From Clostridiales bacterium (GTDB lineage Bacteria > Bacillota > Clostridia > Lachnospirales > WQUN01): a stretch of 37,060 nt of DNA. Positions 1 through 7,893 of this stretch are shown in pieces (position 1 is the first letter of the stretch; each line of letters opens with the position of its first letter). The notes under the pieces are model-generated. The model was not told the DNA's origin. It was given only the letters and a program-made list of their open reading frames with translations, and did no database searches. The DNA is taken from the NCBI GenBank assembly GCA_031270945.1, contig JAISWZ010000562.1, positions 1 through 37,060 of the forward strand, in the 5' to 3' direction. Position numbers and translations under genes: made by a program.

Positions 1-90
1 GCACTCTTCTCAGATTCGCAATGATACGACATTTATTTCCGTAAATGCGTAATAATCTCCAAGTTTTCTTAAAATACTTCGAATGTCCTA

Positions 91-119
91 TTGACTTGAT
101 TAAGGTTCTATGTTATCAT
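91..119 (+). promoter_or_regulatory. Sigma-A type promoter for the ABC transporter operon
   Basis: TTGACT at 91-96 and TATCAT at 114-119 are separated by 17 bp, a near-consensus vegetative promoter. It implies a leader of about 280 nt before the first gene at 408, and that leader contains a truncated family-1 repeat (197-274). No other good promoter was seen before 408. Confidence 0.6.
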
Positions 120-196
120 TGAGTAAAAGATTTTTGAAATGCATTTACATATTTATGTACTCTAGAATTGCGACACTGCCTCATATCGCAGATTAA

Positions 197-274
197 GTGC
201 ATATCCCAAAATTCCGTAATGGCACCGGAAAAATCCTGGCGAATGCTTTAACGCCGGATTTTTCCGATGCCTCG
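197..274. repeat. Family-1 MITE-like palindrome, right end lost
   Basis: It starts with GTGCATATCCCAAAATT after TAA. It carries the paired inner arms CACCGGAAAAATCC and GGATTTTTCCGATG, but stops before the right terminal repeat. It closely matches the complete copy at 36666-36765, which shows what is missing. It lies in the untranslated leader of the ABC operon. Confidence 0.75.
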
Positions 275-407
275 GACTGGGCAAGCGCCTAATAAGTATA
301 CCAGATGCATGAGGGTAGTTTGTAATTCTGATTTTCTCCAGAACCTGTTTGCGACTGCAAGCAATTTAAATTCTTGCCAACTAATTACTTTTCGTTTAGG
401 AGGTATC

Positions 408-1037
408 ATGATTGGTGTTTCACAGATGACGCGTGTTCTAGCTTGCAATGACATAAGGAAATTCAAGAAGCGCCCCTTGGTGAATCCAGTTTCCTTTGAG
501 CTTAGCCAAGGGGAGGGCTTAGCGGTTTGCGGCTACAATGGGTCTGGCAAGACAACGCTCTTGGACATTATAGCTGGCTTGATAGAGCCTGACGAAGGCC
601 GTGTTAATATCAAAGGCAGCATTGGCTACGTCATGCAGCGTCCAGGCTTTCAAGAATCACTATCCGTAAAGGACAACTTGCATCTGGAGGCGGCTTTGTG
701 CGGATTGCATGGCCAAGCGGCAATAGATAGAATCAGCCTTGTTGCTGACAAGTGCGGTCTTGTAGATTTTTTTAATACCAGATATTCCAAGTGCAGTGCT
801 GGCATGCAGGCAAAACTGTCTATTGCCGCATCGTTAATGCCTTCTCCTAACCTGTTGCTGTTAGATGAAGCGTTCAACGCGCTTGATGACATGTCACGCT
901 TTAGGATGAAAGAACTTTTCATAGAGATGAAGCGGGAAGGTACCGCCCTCATTTTCGTATCACATAACAAGGAGGATTTCATTGGCCTATGCGATAGGAT
1001 GATGACTCTCCCAAGTTGCGAGATGGTGCCTACATGA
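408..1037 (+). CDS. ABC transporter ATP-binding protein
   Basis: A 209-residue nucleotide-binding subunit that would power the two permeases encoded directly downstream. Walker A (GYNGSGKTT, about residue 42), Walker B (LLLLDEAF) and the switch histidine (VSHNKED) are all visible. The signature loop reads SAGMQ instead of LSGGQ, a variation also seen in other small exporters. The start is ATG 408, preceded by AGGAGG at 398-403. The frame stays open upstream to 267, but that extension runs out of the truncated repeat and has no ribosome site. The stop overlaps the next start (ATGA). The substrate cannot be told from the sequence; coupling to ABC-2 permeases suggests export or membrane remodelling. 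Confidence 0.93.
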   Translation: MIGVSQMTRVLACNDIRKFKKRPLVNPVSFELSQGEGLAVCGYNGSGKTTLLDIIAGLIEPDEGRVNIKGSIGYVMQRPGFQESLSVKDNLHLEAALCGLHGQAAIDRISLVADKCGLVDFFNTRYSKCSAGMQAKLSIAASLMPSPNLLLLDEAFNALDDMSRFRMKELFIEMKREGTALIFVSHNKEDFIGLCDRMMTLPSCEMVPT

Positions 1038-2194
1038 GAATGATTGCGCTTTTTAAGTCAGAAGTGCATTTGCTCTTAAATAAATTTCTATTAATTTTCT
1101 TGATATTCGTGTCGATAATACTATCGCTATTTGCTGTATTTCCCTCTTCTTTGCTAAATGGAGGAAATATAGGAAGCATCTCAATCGCGCTTGTATATGA
1201 CAAAGAGAACGAAGAGTTTTCTCGATACCTTACAGCGATAGTCATTGACTCGGAAATTATTGATCATCTGTATGTTGCGAATGCTGATGAAGCCGACGAG
1301 ATGCTCAAAACCGGGCAGGTTCAGGCTATAGCAATCTTTCCGCCAGATATCGTTGAGCAGATGATAAATCATGGCAAAGCCCAGGTTACTCTGAAGTCTA
1401 ATGACGCAATTACAGGCACTTGCTTATACAGCGTCCTGGATTCCACCATACAGACGCTGAACCAAGCGCAGGATGCAATGCTATCATTCATTGAATTGGC
1501 CAAATCTAACGTCCCTGACGCTGAATCCTTATATGAAGCAGAATTTGCTTTTCAAAAAGCCATACTCACAGAAGTGCTTTTGCGCTCTGACAATTTTGAT
1601 GTCATCCGTAGCGCAGACGCTGTGAAAACTCAAGAGATAGCGCTTGTGCTGTTTATGATCGCCTCTATAATATCGGTCTTCGTAGCAACCATGACGTCTA
1701 GCCAATTTTCATCCGGTGCTTTGCGAAGGTTGAGGCTCCATAAAATAGGCATCTGGCAAACCTATGTCATAAAGCTTATGGTTTCGCTGTTCTTCGCTGA
1801 AGCCTTAGCCCTTCTTTGCTGCGCGGCATTCCTTTACATAGGCTGGGAGGTGTCATATCCCCGATTTCTGGCAGGAGCGGCTTTGATGATTGTGTCTGTT
1901 CAATCGATATGCCTCTTCTTCACAACAGCAACAGGTAGTACATCGGGTTCATCCAAGACAGCTTTAGGTTGCCTGGCCATATTGCTGTTTCTATTGTTTG
2001 GAGGGGGAGGATTTTATCCTATAACGCTTATGAAGTACAGCATTCAATGGATAAACCCAGCCTTTCTGGCTCATCTGCTTTCAGAATGGACATTGGGGGC
2101 AACATTTTCTGGCGGGGCTAGATCTATGTGGTTCGCTCTGCTTCCTGCTGTTTGCGTTTTGCTTACGCTTTGGAAATGGAGGCGACCAGAATGA
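1034..2194 (+). CDS. ABC-2 type permease, subunit 1
   Basis: A 386-residue membrane protein starting at ATG 1034, overlapping the ATPase stop by 4 nt. Topology is typical of the ABC2_membrane_3 group. One N-terminal hydrophobic helix (about residues 15-38) is followed by a ~160-residue extracytoplasmic domain with alternating strands and helices. A C-terminal block of about six membrane segments runs from about residue 203, with a Gly-rich turn (LLFGGGGFYP). Together with the next gene it would form a heteromeric permease served by the 408 ATPase. The arrangement resembles YhgE/Pip-like and peptide-resistance exporters, but the substrate is unknown. Translation is probably coupled across all three genes. 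Confidence 0.88.
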   Translation: MRMIALFKSEVHLLLNKFLLIFLIFVSIILSLFAVFPSSLLNGGNIGSISIALVYDKENEEFSRYLTAIVIDSEIIDHLYVANADEADEMLKTGQVQAIAIFPPDIVEQMINHGKAQVTLKSNDAITGTCLYSVLDSTIQTLNQAQDAMLSFIELAKSNVPDAESLYEAEFAFQKAILTEVLLRSDNFDVIRSADAVKTQEIALVLFMIASIISVFVATMTSSQFSSGALRRLRLHKIGIWQTYVIKLMVSLFFAEALALLCCAAFLYIGWEVSYPRFLAGAALMIVSVQSICLFFTTATGSTSGSSKTALGCLAILLFLLFGGGGFYPITLMKYSIQWINPAFLAHLLSEWTLGATFSGGARSMWFALLPAVCVLLTLWKWRRPE

Positions 2195-3297
2195 AAGATA
2201 TGGCCCTCATTTTCTTGAAATCCCTTGCAAGCCGCATTCCCGCTCTTGCTTTGATTGTGGCTCTGATGCTCGTCCTTGGCCAAATTTCAGCTATTGCTCT
2301 TGATGAAACCGAGCCTGCATTGAGAATCGCTATTTGCCAAGAAAGTGACAGCGATCTCGCTGAAAAGTTCGTGCAAACGCTTTACGGCGTCCCAAACATG
2401 GATATCGTACGCCTTGAGAATTTTGAAGACAAAGATGACTTGTTTAGAAAAGAATACGTTCAAGGAATCGTGCTTGTTCCACAATCTTTCGAAGAAAACC
2501 TTAAAAATGGAAAATCAAGCGTATCCTATTACACCGCTCCCGGTATCACTGATGTTTCAGCAGTAAGTGAGCTGATAGCAGGCGCAATCCTTGATTTTCG
2601 CATCGAGATGCAATACGAAGATAAACTGAGTGATCTAGGCATAAATGCTTCTGAAATGGACATCGGACAAGAAGAAACCGATCCCATACTCTCTTTTGTG
2701 TATGATGGCCCTCTCCTATCTGAAACGCTTGAAGTCATCCCCCCGGCCTTTGGCGTTCCTTCGCTGTTTATGCTTATGGCATTTCTGCAAGCCGCCTCAA
2801 GCGTGTTTGGATCAGATATGAACAGGGTGAAGTTAAGAGGCCGAAAAGCTCTAATTTCCTCTGCATTGATCGGCATCATCGTTCAATACGCCTATTGGGC
2901 TGCAGCTATTTTCTTGTATGTGTTAGGACTTCAGGTTGTATTCGGCATTGCTGTAGAGATGCCAGTCTTGCTGTCATTGCTTGGCTTGGCTTTTTACGCA
3001 AATAGCCTTGGAGGATTTGTTGCATTCATTGGCTTAAGGCGTTATTCAACTGTATTGTTTATTCCTTGGCTCTTGCTTAACATGACGTTTGGCGGAGGGC
3101 TTTGGAATGCAATAGCAATTGGCAATGCAACAGCTATTTTACCAGTCTCTGCAGTGATTAGGCAGAGCTGGAGCGGGGCCTCTGCGCTGTGGCTGCTCGG
3201 TATAGCTATACTCCTAATTATCCTCTTCGATATTCCTCAGCGGCTGATCCATTACTTGAGGTGTCTGCGCCACAGGCAGACAACGTATAATATTTGA
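2191..3297 (+). CDS. ABC-2 type permease, subunit 2
   Basis: A 368-residue membrane protein starting at ATG 2191 inside the stop of subunit 1 (ATGA overlap). It has the same plan as its neighbour: an N-terminal helix (about 14-37), an external domain to about residue 185 and about six C-terminal membrane segments. Both external domains have a short stretch of the form IAICQESDSD or IALVYDKENE after the first helix and a V-x-GIVLVP-like or AIAIFPP-like strand, so the two permeases look like diverged duplicates. The pair plus the ATPase form a complete exporter. The next gene starts 17 nt after the stop. Confidence 0.87.
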   Translation: MKDMALIFLKSLASRIPALALIVALMLVLGQISAIALDETEPALRIAICQESDSDLAEKFVQTLYGVPNMDIVRLENFEDKDDLFRKEYVQGIVLVPQSFEENLKNGKSSVSYYTAPGITDVSAVSELIAGAILDFRIEMQYEDKLSDLGINASEMDIGQEETDPILSFVYDGPLLSETLEVIPPAFGVPSLFMLMAFLQAASSVFGSDMNRVKLRGRKALISSALIGIIVQYAYWAAAIFLYVLGLQVVFGIAVEMPVLLSLLGLAFYANSLGGFVAFIGLRRYSTVLFIPWLLLNMTFGGGLWNAIAIGNATAILPVSAVIRQSWSGASALWLLGIAILLIILFDIPQRLIHYLRCLRHRQTTYNI

Positions 3298-3314
3298 AAG
3301 AGGAGGCAAAAAAA

Positions 3315-4544
3315 TTGTTTTGCGAAAAGTGCGGGACAGAATTGAAGGATGGCGCGAAATTCTGCGCAAAGTGCGGAGCTGTTCAAAACGGGGGGCCGAA
3401 TGCTTCAACCCCGCTTCCGATAGGTGAGCAAACAAATGCACCAAAAAACGTTGTAAGGCCTTACAGCCAAAAAGCGCCTTGGAAAAAGGCTATAATCCCA
3501 ATCATCATAGCTTGCCTTGCAATTGCTTTGATAATATTTGGGATAACCAGATGCTCGAGCGATTCTTCAGGCTCATCAAGCGGCTTCTCTCTTATCCCGA
3601 AAAAGGCCAGCAACCCCTTGGCTGTAACCTATGACTCACTCAAGAATATTTTAAAAATGCATAGCTTTGAGTATAAGGCATCTATGAGCACCATGTATAA
3701 TGTATCTGTAGAGGCCGAAGGGTATGTTTCATACGGAAATTCACTAGATGAATTAATCGTTCTAGCCAATCTGAAGAGTACTGCTTTTATAGGTTCTGCA
3801 AGGCAAGTGCTTGGAATATATGGCGGATACGCATTTACTTATGATGAATCGCGAAACACAACGGAAGTGAATGCCTTGGAAGACGCTTATGAAGACGTTA
3901 CTGATGATTACGACGAATATACTGAAGATTTCGATATAAACGATATATTCAAAAACAAATCCCTTAATCTGAGTGAATATGGTTCAAGTATTAAGAGATC
4001 TCTTATAAAAGCTGCGAATGACCAGTTAAGCGAAAACGATATAGACATAGAAATTGAAATGTATCATATCGATGCAATGCTTAAGATTTTTGATAATTTC
4101 TTCTACAAAGCAATGAACGATGAAGAAGTGCAATCAAATGTTTTAAAGAACATCAAATCATCAAAGAAAGACAATCTTACCACTTATGATTACGACGTAG
4201 ATCTGCAGGACTTCATAAAAGAGTTTTATACCTATGTGTTAGATGAAATTGAAAAAGACAAAAAGCTCATGGAATTGCAAGAACAACTGGAAGACATTTC
4301 AGATGATGAAGTCATTAATTATGAAGCTATTCTTAAAATGGCACGCGATTCTTTATTATCAGAATTAGCTTCAAGCGAACTAAATATTATTAAGTTGAGT
4401 GTGACGGTAGATAAATCAAAGAATTTGCGCGAACTTGAAATCGATAGCAATATGGAAGACCTGTTCAATATCGAAATAAAGCTAGATTCAATAAATTCAG
4501 TAAAGCCAAACACAGAGTATCTTCAAGACATGATAGACCAATAA
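3315..4544 (+). CDS. Zinc-ribbon single-pass membrane protein with large external domain
   Basis: A 409-residue protein. The chosen start is TTG 3315, 8 nt after AGGAGG (3301-3306). It gives an N-terminus beginning with FCEKCGTEL, like the other zinc-ribbon proteins here; the TTG at 3294 would put the ribosome site inside the gene. The zinc ribbon uses Cys3, Cys6, Cys17 and Cys20. A membrane helix follows at about residues 57-77, then a Ser/Gly linker and a ~320-residue acidic, helix-rich external domain with no motif I recognise. It lies 17 nt after the ABC permease gene and is probably co-transcribed with it, so it may sense or assist that transporter. Zinc-ribbon/TM architecture is seen in envelope-stress proteins such as TcaA, but no homology to it is claimed. 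Confidence 0.85.
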   Translation: MFCEKCGTELKDGAKFCAKCGAVQNGGPNASTPLPIGEQTNAPKNVVRPYSQKAPWKKAIIPIIIACLAIALIIFGITRCSSDSSGSSSGFSLIPKKASNPLAVTYDSLKNILKMHSFEYKASMSTMYNVSVEAEGYVSYGNSLDELIVLANLKSTAFIGSARQVLGIYGGYAFTYDESRNTTEVNALEDAYEDVTDDYDEYTEDFDINDIFKNKSLNLSEYGSSIKRSLIKAANDQLSENDIDIEIEMYHIDAMLKIFDNFFYKAMNDEEVQSNVLKNIKSSKKDNLTTYDYDVDLQDFIKEFYTYVLDEIEKDKKLMELQEQLEDISDDEVINYEAILKMARDSLLSELASSELNIIKLSVTVDKSKNLRELEIDSNMEDLFNIEIKLDSINSVKPNTEYLQDMIDQ

Positions 4545-4575
4545 GAGAATATCCCCATAATTTTGGGATATTCTC
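4545..4575. repeat. Minimal family-1 element: two terminal repeats back to back
   Basis: GAGAATATCCCC and GGGATATTCTC face each other with no body between them. The element is flanked by TAA on both sides (4542-4544, which is the stop codon of the preceding gene, and 4576-4578). It folds into a strong hairpin and could serve as a 3' end or terminator for the ABC operon, although no clean T-run follows. It differs from the family ends by one base in each arm (GAGAATATC for GAGCATATC), and the two changes pair with each other. Confidence 0.7.
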
Positions 4576-4602
4576 TAAATTAAATTTCTGATTGCCCTAG
4601 AC

Positions 4603-4632
4603 AAGAGCGAGAGGCGGTGTCTTTTCGCTCTT
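4603..4632 (+). promoter_or_regulatory. Hairpin ahead of the 4689 gene
   Basis: AAGAGCGA at 4603-4610 pairs with TCGCTCTT at 4625-4632 across a 14-nt loop. It lies 57 nt upstream of the start codon at 4689. It is not followed by a T-run in the forward direction, so it looks more like a leader structure than a terminator. Its function is unknown. Confidence 0.4.
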
Positions 4633-4688
4633 AAGGGTCGATCAGATTGAAATTCAAAACGCTAATCAGGAGAAATCGAGAGGTATAT

Positions 4689-5759
4689 ATGCATCAAACT
4701 CTTAAAAACGTTATAATAGCATCTGAGTTAGTGATTGCTCTTGCTTTAATAGTCGTATTTATAGTAATATTTTTAGGTACTTTCAACTCAAGATCAGCAA
4801 ATTCTAATGATAAATCCGATACAGAAACATCTGATGACTTAGACTATGAGCTGAAGTCAATACTGACTCAAACGCCTAAGCCCGACTCCTCCGCCACGCC
4901 TTTAAGGCTAGCGCCTACAGCCAATCCTACTCCCTCTTTAACTCCAATGCCTACAGCGACGCCTTCACCATCCATGGATCCTGTAATAGCATCTGAAGTT
5001 CAGAGGATTGAAAAGATTAAAGAGTCAAATTCTTCTAAAATCAACGTTGGCAGCAGCATCGTCAAAGAATTTTATTATCGCTCTTATTCTTACGAATACA
5101 ATAATCAAATCATCCGCTTTGAAGAGTCTTCAGGAAATGACGCAAATACCTTTAAACGAGTTTATGACCTAGAAAACTCGCAACTTGTTGCTGCTACGTA
5201 TGAGTCTGATCAAAAAGATTATCTGTATTTTAAAAACAATAAATTAATATATTGGAAATCCATTGATTCATTTGGAATTGTTAGAGAAGTTTTTAGCGGT
5301 GACAATGATCTTCAATTTTCTAGCAATGAACTTTATGCAGTAGATCGTGTTGACGCCTTTTTTGAATACATCTCAAATACTGAAGACAAAAACAGCGAAA
5401 TGGATGCTGTTAATTCTCAGTACAAAAACTATATATATGGTTATGTTAACGCTTTGAATTCTCGCAATTTCGATTACTTGTCGCCTTACTTATTGGCTGA
5501 TACCCAAATATACAATGAACAAAAAAGATATATAACCGATTACATGGTAAACAAGAAACCAAACCTAACTGAGGAACTGCTTAGCTATGCAATCCTGAGT
5601 GTTGTATTCTTGAGCGACGAAAAGTGCGAACTTACAGCATCAGAAACATACAAGATAATTAATCCCGATAGCACATCAACTGTTGTTCAATCATCAACTT
5701 ACACATTAGTCCTTAATAGTTCAGGAAAATGGCTATTTAGTGAGCTTAGAATAAATTAA
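4689..5759 (+). CDS. Membrane-anchored protein with Pro/Thr-rich linker and external domain
   Basis: A 356-residue protein starting at ATG 4689, with GAGAGG at 4678-4683; the frame is open upstream to TTG 4647 but without a better ribosome site. One membrane helix spans about residues 8-29. A low-complexity linker rich in Pro, Thr and Ser (PTPSLTPMPTATPSPS, about residues 79-94) follows, of the type that spans a cell wall. The C-terminal ~250 residues are mixed alpha/beta; the last ~120 resemble NTF2-like domains in pattern only (acidic helix, then strands ending in SGKWLFSELRIN). It is the one large protein of this cluster without a zinc ribbon. Function unknown. Confidence 0.8.
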   Translation: MHQTLKNVIIASELVIALALIVVFIVIFLGTFNSRSANSNDKSDTETSDDLDYELKSILTQTPKPDSSATPLRLAPTANPTPSLTPMPTATPSPSMDPVIASEVQRIEKIKESNSSKINVGSSIVKEFYYRSYSYEYNNQIIRFEESSGNDANTFKRVYDLENSQLVAATYESDQKDYLYFKNNKLIYWKSIDSFGIVREVFSGDNDLQFSSNELYAVDRVDAFFEYISNTEDKNSEMDAVNSQYKNYIYGYVNALNSRNFDYLSPYLLADTQIYNEQKRYITDYMVNKKPNLTEELLSYAILSVVFLSDEKCELTASETYKIINPDSTSTVVQSSTYTLVLNSSGKWLFSELRIN

Positions 5760-5792
5760 TATTTGTTGCTTAAACATAATTATTTTCACTAA

Positions 5793-5884
5793 AGCATATC
5801 CCAAAAATTACTTTAGTAAAAGCCTTATTAATCTTAAAGTCATATTTTTCAAGCTAGACAATAAAATAAATTTTGGAATGTGCT
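5793..5884. repeat. Degenerate family-1 MITE-like element
   Basis: AGCATATCCCAAAAATTA at the left and TAAATTTTGGAATGTGCT at the right form the terminal inverted repeat. TAA precedes it and TTAA follows it. The centre no longer shows the usual arms. It lies between the 4689 and 5916 genes, ending 31 nt before the latter's start codon. Confidence 0.55.
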
Positions 5885-5915
5885 TTAAAGAAAATATAAA
5901 CCAAGAGGTGCAATT

Positions 5916-7046
5916 ATGATATGCCCTAACTGCGGAGTTGAATTGGCTAGCAATATCAAGTTTTGCCACAACTGCGGTCAACAAATCGTGCAACAAGATC
6001 TAAGCTCAATCTCCTTTAACCAAAGACCTGATTCTGATACCTATGATTCCTCTCCAGAGTCTAGCTCTGTCGGTAAAAAAATACTTTCAATAGTCTTAGG
6101 TGTATTGCTTTTCTCATTTTTAACCGGATGTCTTGCATCATCCATACTAAAACCTACAAATGTTACCAGCGTTATAAAAGATGCAAATCTGTCTTGGATT
6201 TCAGAAAAGCTTGAAGTCACGGACAATATCATTACCGAGGTAAACTGGCTTGGGGATAGCCGCTATCCCTATACAAGACCATCTCAAGAGTTTCTCGAAA
6301 CTTTTGGACAGCTTGATGATTACGATTTTTCATCTTTTCTAAAAAACGAAAATGTCAAGGCTGAGATAGTTAAGGTCGTTGACGGATATAAAGAAGCCCT
6401 GATAAATAACAACTGGCAATACAGCATGAAGGCAAAAGGCGTAATAAGCTTCTTGAAAGCCATATCCCCTGAAATACGTGACGAGTTCAAGTACAAGATT
6501 ACAAGCGATGATTACGACGCTTTAGAAATCTATTTGGAAGAATTTCAAAATATCAACGATTTGAATCTGAACAAAATACTAAAGGATTATAAATATCCAG
6601 TAATCACTTTATCATCAATATTTCCTTTGATTATTTTCAGCTTGTTAATCCTTATGATTATATTCAACATGTTGATATTGCATATAAAAAGCAGTCATAA
6701 TTTTTTCTTTAACATAGGAGTTCCAATTGTTGGTCTGGGACTTGTTTTCCTCATTTTTGGACTTGTTGCTGGACCTTTAAGCTTTGTGTTTGATAGCAAC
6801 CTTGAATCGACTCTGAAGTATGTCCTCGCTTGGTATCCTAAAACAGCCTTGATTTGGGGATCAATTACCTTAATTATTGGCGTTGCAATATTGTTTATAA
6901 ACAAAAAAATTAACCGCAACTTCTTTGGAAACGTGTACATTGCTGAATGGTTTAAAGGTTTTAAAGCAGGTCTTGTGATCTTGCTTACCAATATTATCAT
7001 TGTTTCAATTTGCGGGATTCTTTTCTTAACAACATTTACCCTTTAA
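5916..7046 (+). CDS. Zinc-ribbon polytopic membrane protein
   Basis: A 376-residue protein starting at ATG 5916, with AAGAGGTG at 5903-5910. The N-terminal zinc ribbon has Cys3, Cys6, Cys17 and Cys20. A membrane helix at about residues 52-72 follows, then a ~150-residue external region, then at least four more membrane segments from about residue 228 to the C-terminus. It therefore differs from the single-pass zinc-ribbon proteins around it. No transporter or enzyme motif was recognised. Its place in a run of envelope genes suggests a role in the same process, but that is inference. Confidence 0.82.
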   Translation: MICPNCGVELASNIKFCHNCGQQIVQQDLSSISFNQRPDSDTYDSSPESSSVGKKILSIVLGVLLFSFLTGCLASSILKPTNVTSVIKDANLSWISEKLEVTDNIITEVNWLGDSRYPYTRPSQEFLETFGQLDDYDFSSFLKNENVKAEIVKVVDGYKEALINNNWQYSMKAKGVISFLKAISPEIRDEFKYKITSDDYDALEIYLEEFQNINDLNLNKILKDYKYPVITLSSIFPLIIFSLLILMIIFNMLILHIKSSHNFFFNIGVPIVGLGLVFLIFGLVAGPLSFVFDSNLESTLKYVLAWYPKTALIWGSITLIIGVAILFINKKINRNFFGNVYIAEWFKGFKAGLVILLTNIIIVSICGILFLTTFTL

Positions 7047-7409
7047 ATTTCCACTATGCTCACGATCTTTCAGGTTGTACAGGGTTATTAGACTTGTCGA
7101 ATAATGTTGCATTTAACGTCGAAGCTCGCCGCAAAATCGCATCCAGAATGCCCGAAAAGGTTGCTTGCGCACATTCAGCGCTTCTTAGATCGTCGCGAGA
7201 TGGCGTATTACTCCCTAATACGTCACTCTAAACGAGCATTAAATGTCTAAAGAGTCGGTAGTATTCGACAAGACAGGTAACCTTGTACAGCTCCCGATCT
7301 TTCAAACGCGTAATGTATTTATCGTTACCCGTCTTTTAAGCCAGGTAGACCTGCTTCAATAACATAGTGAGTATGCCTATTAAAAAACAAATAGGATGGT
7401 GATTATTTT
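7047..7409. other. Gene-free spacer with decayed repeats
   Basis: There is no coding potential. Segments resemble the spacer at 13835-14396: TCCCTAATACGTCACTC here against TCCCTAATACGTTACTC there, and CGTTACCCGTCTTTTAAG (7323) against CGTTGCCCGCCTTTAAAG (14294). Both look like remains of the same ancestral sequence, part of it the family-3 palindrome. The promoter for the 7410 gene should be here but is not clear. Confidence 0.5.
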
Positions 7410-7880
7410 ATGGCATTATTCGATAAATTAGGAAGAAAGATAACCACGACAACCCAAAGCATGGTCAGAGGCACAAAGGACTTCACAGACATAGCCCGCC
7501 TTAACTCGCTCATAACGGACGAGGAGCAACAGATCGGAGGCTTGCTAATGCAAATCGGCAAGCTTTACTACGAGGCTGGAGAGTATGACTCCAATACATT
7601 GATAGGCCAGATGTGCATTTCTCTGGTAGCCTTGCACGAAAGGATTGCGAAGTACCAAGCTGAAATCCGTGAAATCAAGGGTTCAAAGAAATGCCCATCC
7701 TGCGGAGGAGATGTATCTATCGCTGCGACATTTTGCGGCAACTGCGGCGCAAAGTTGCTAGTGGCGCCAGTCGCGGCGGCTGAGCCCGTATCAAAGCCAA
7801 AGAAGTTCTGCACTACCTGCGGCGAGGAACTCATGGATGATGCAACGTTCTGCATCTCCTGCGGGCAAAAAGTAGAATAG
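7410..7880 (+). CDS. Coiled-coil protein with two zinc ribbons
   Basis: A 156-residue soluble protein starting at ATG 7410 after AGGATGGTG. Residues 1-90 are helical and begin MALFDKLGRK, a pattern found in a common uncharacterised Bacillota family of small zinc-ribbon proteins. Two C-terminal ribbons follow: Cys95/98/109/112 and Cys134/137/148/151, joined by an Ala/Pro linker. No membrane segment is present, so it is the only cytosolic member of the zinc-ribbon set. It is 13 nt upstream of the 7894 gene and surely co-transcribed. It may act as an adaptor for the membrane proteins through ribbon contacts, but this is inference. Confidence 0.85.
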   Translation: MALFDKLGRKITTTTQSMVRGTKDFTDIARLNSLITDEEQQIGGLLMQIGKLYYEAGEYDSNTLIGQMCISLVALHERIAKYQAEIREIKGSKKCPSCGGDVSIAATFCGNCGAKLLVAPVAAAEPVSKPKKFCTTCGEELMDDATFCISCGQKVE

Positions 7881-7893
7881 GAGGATAAAGCGC

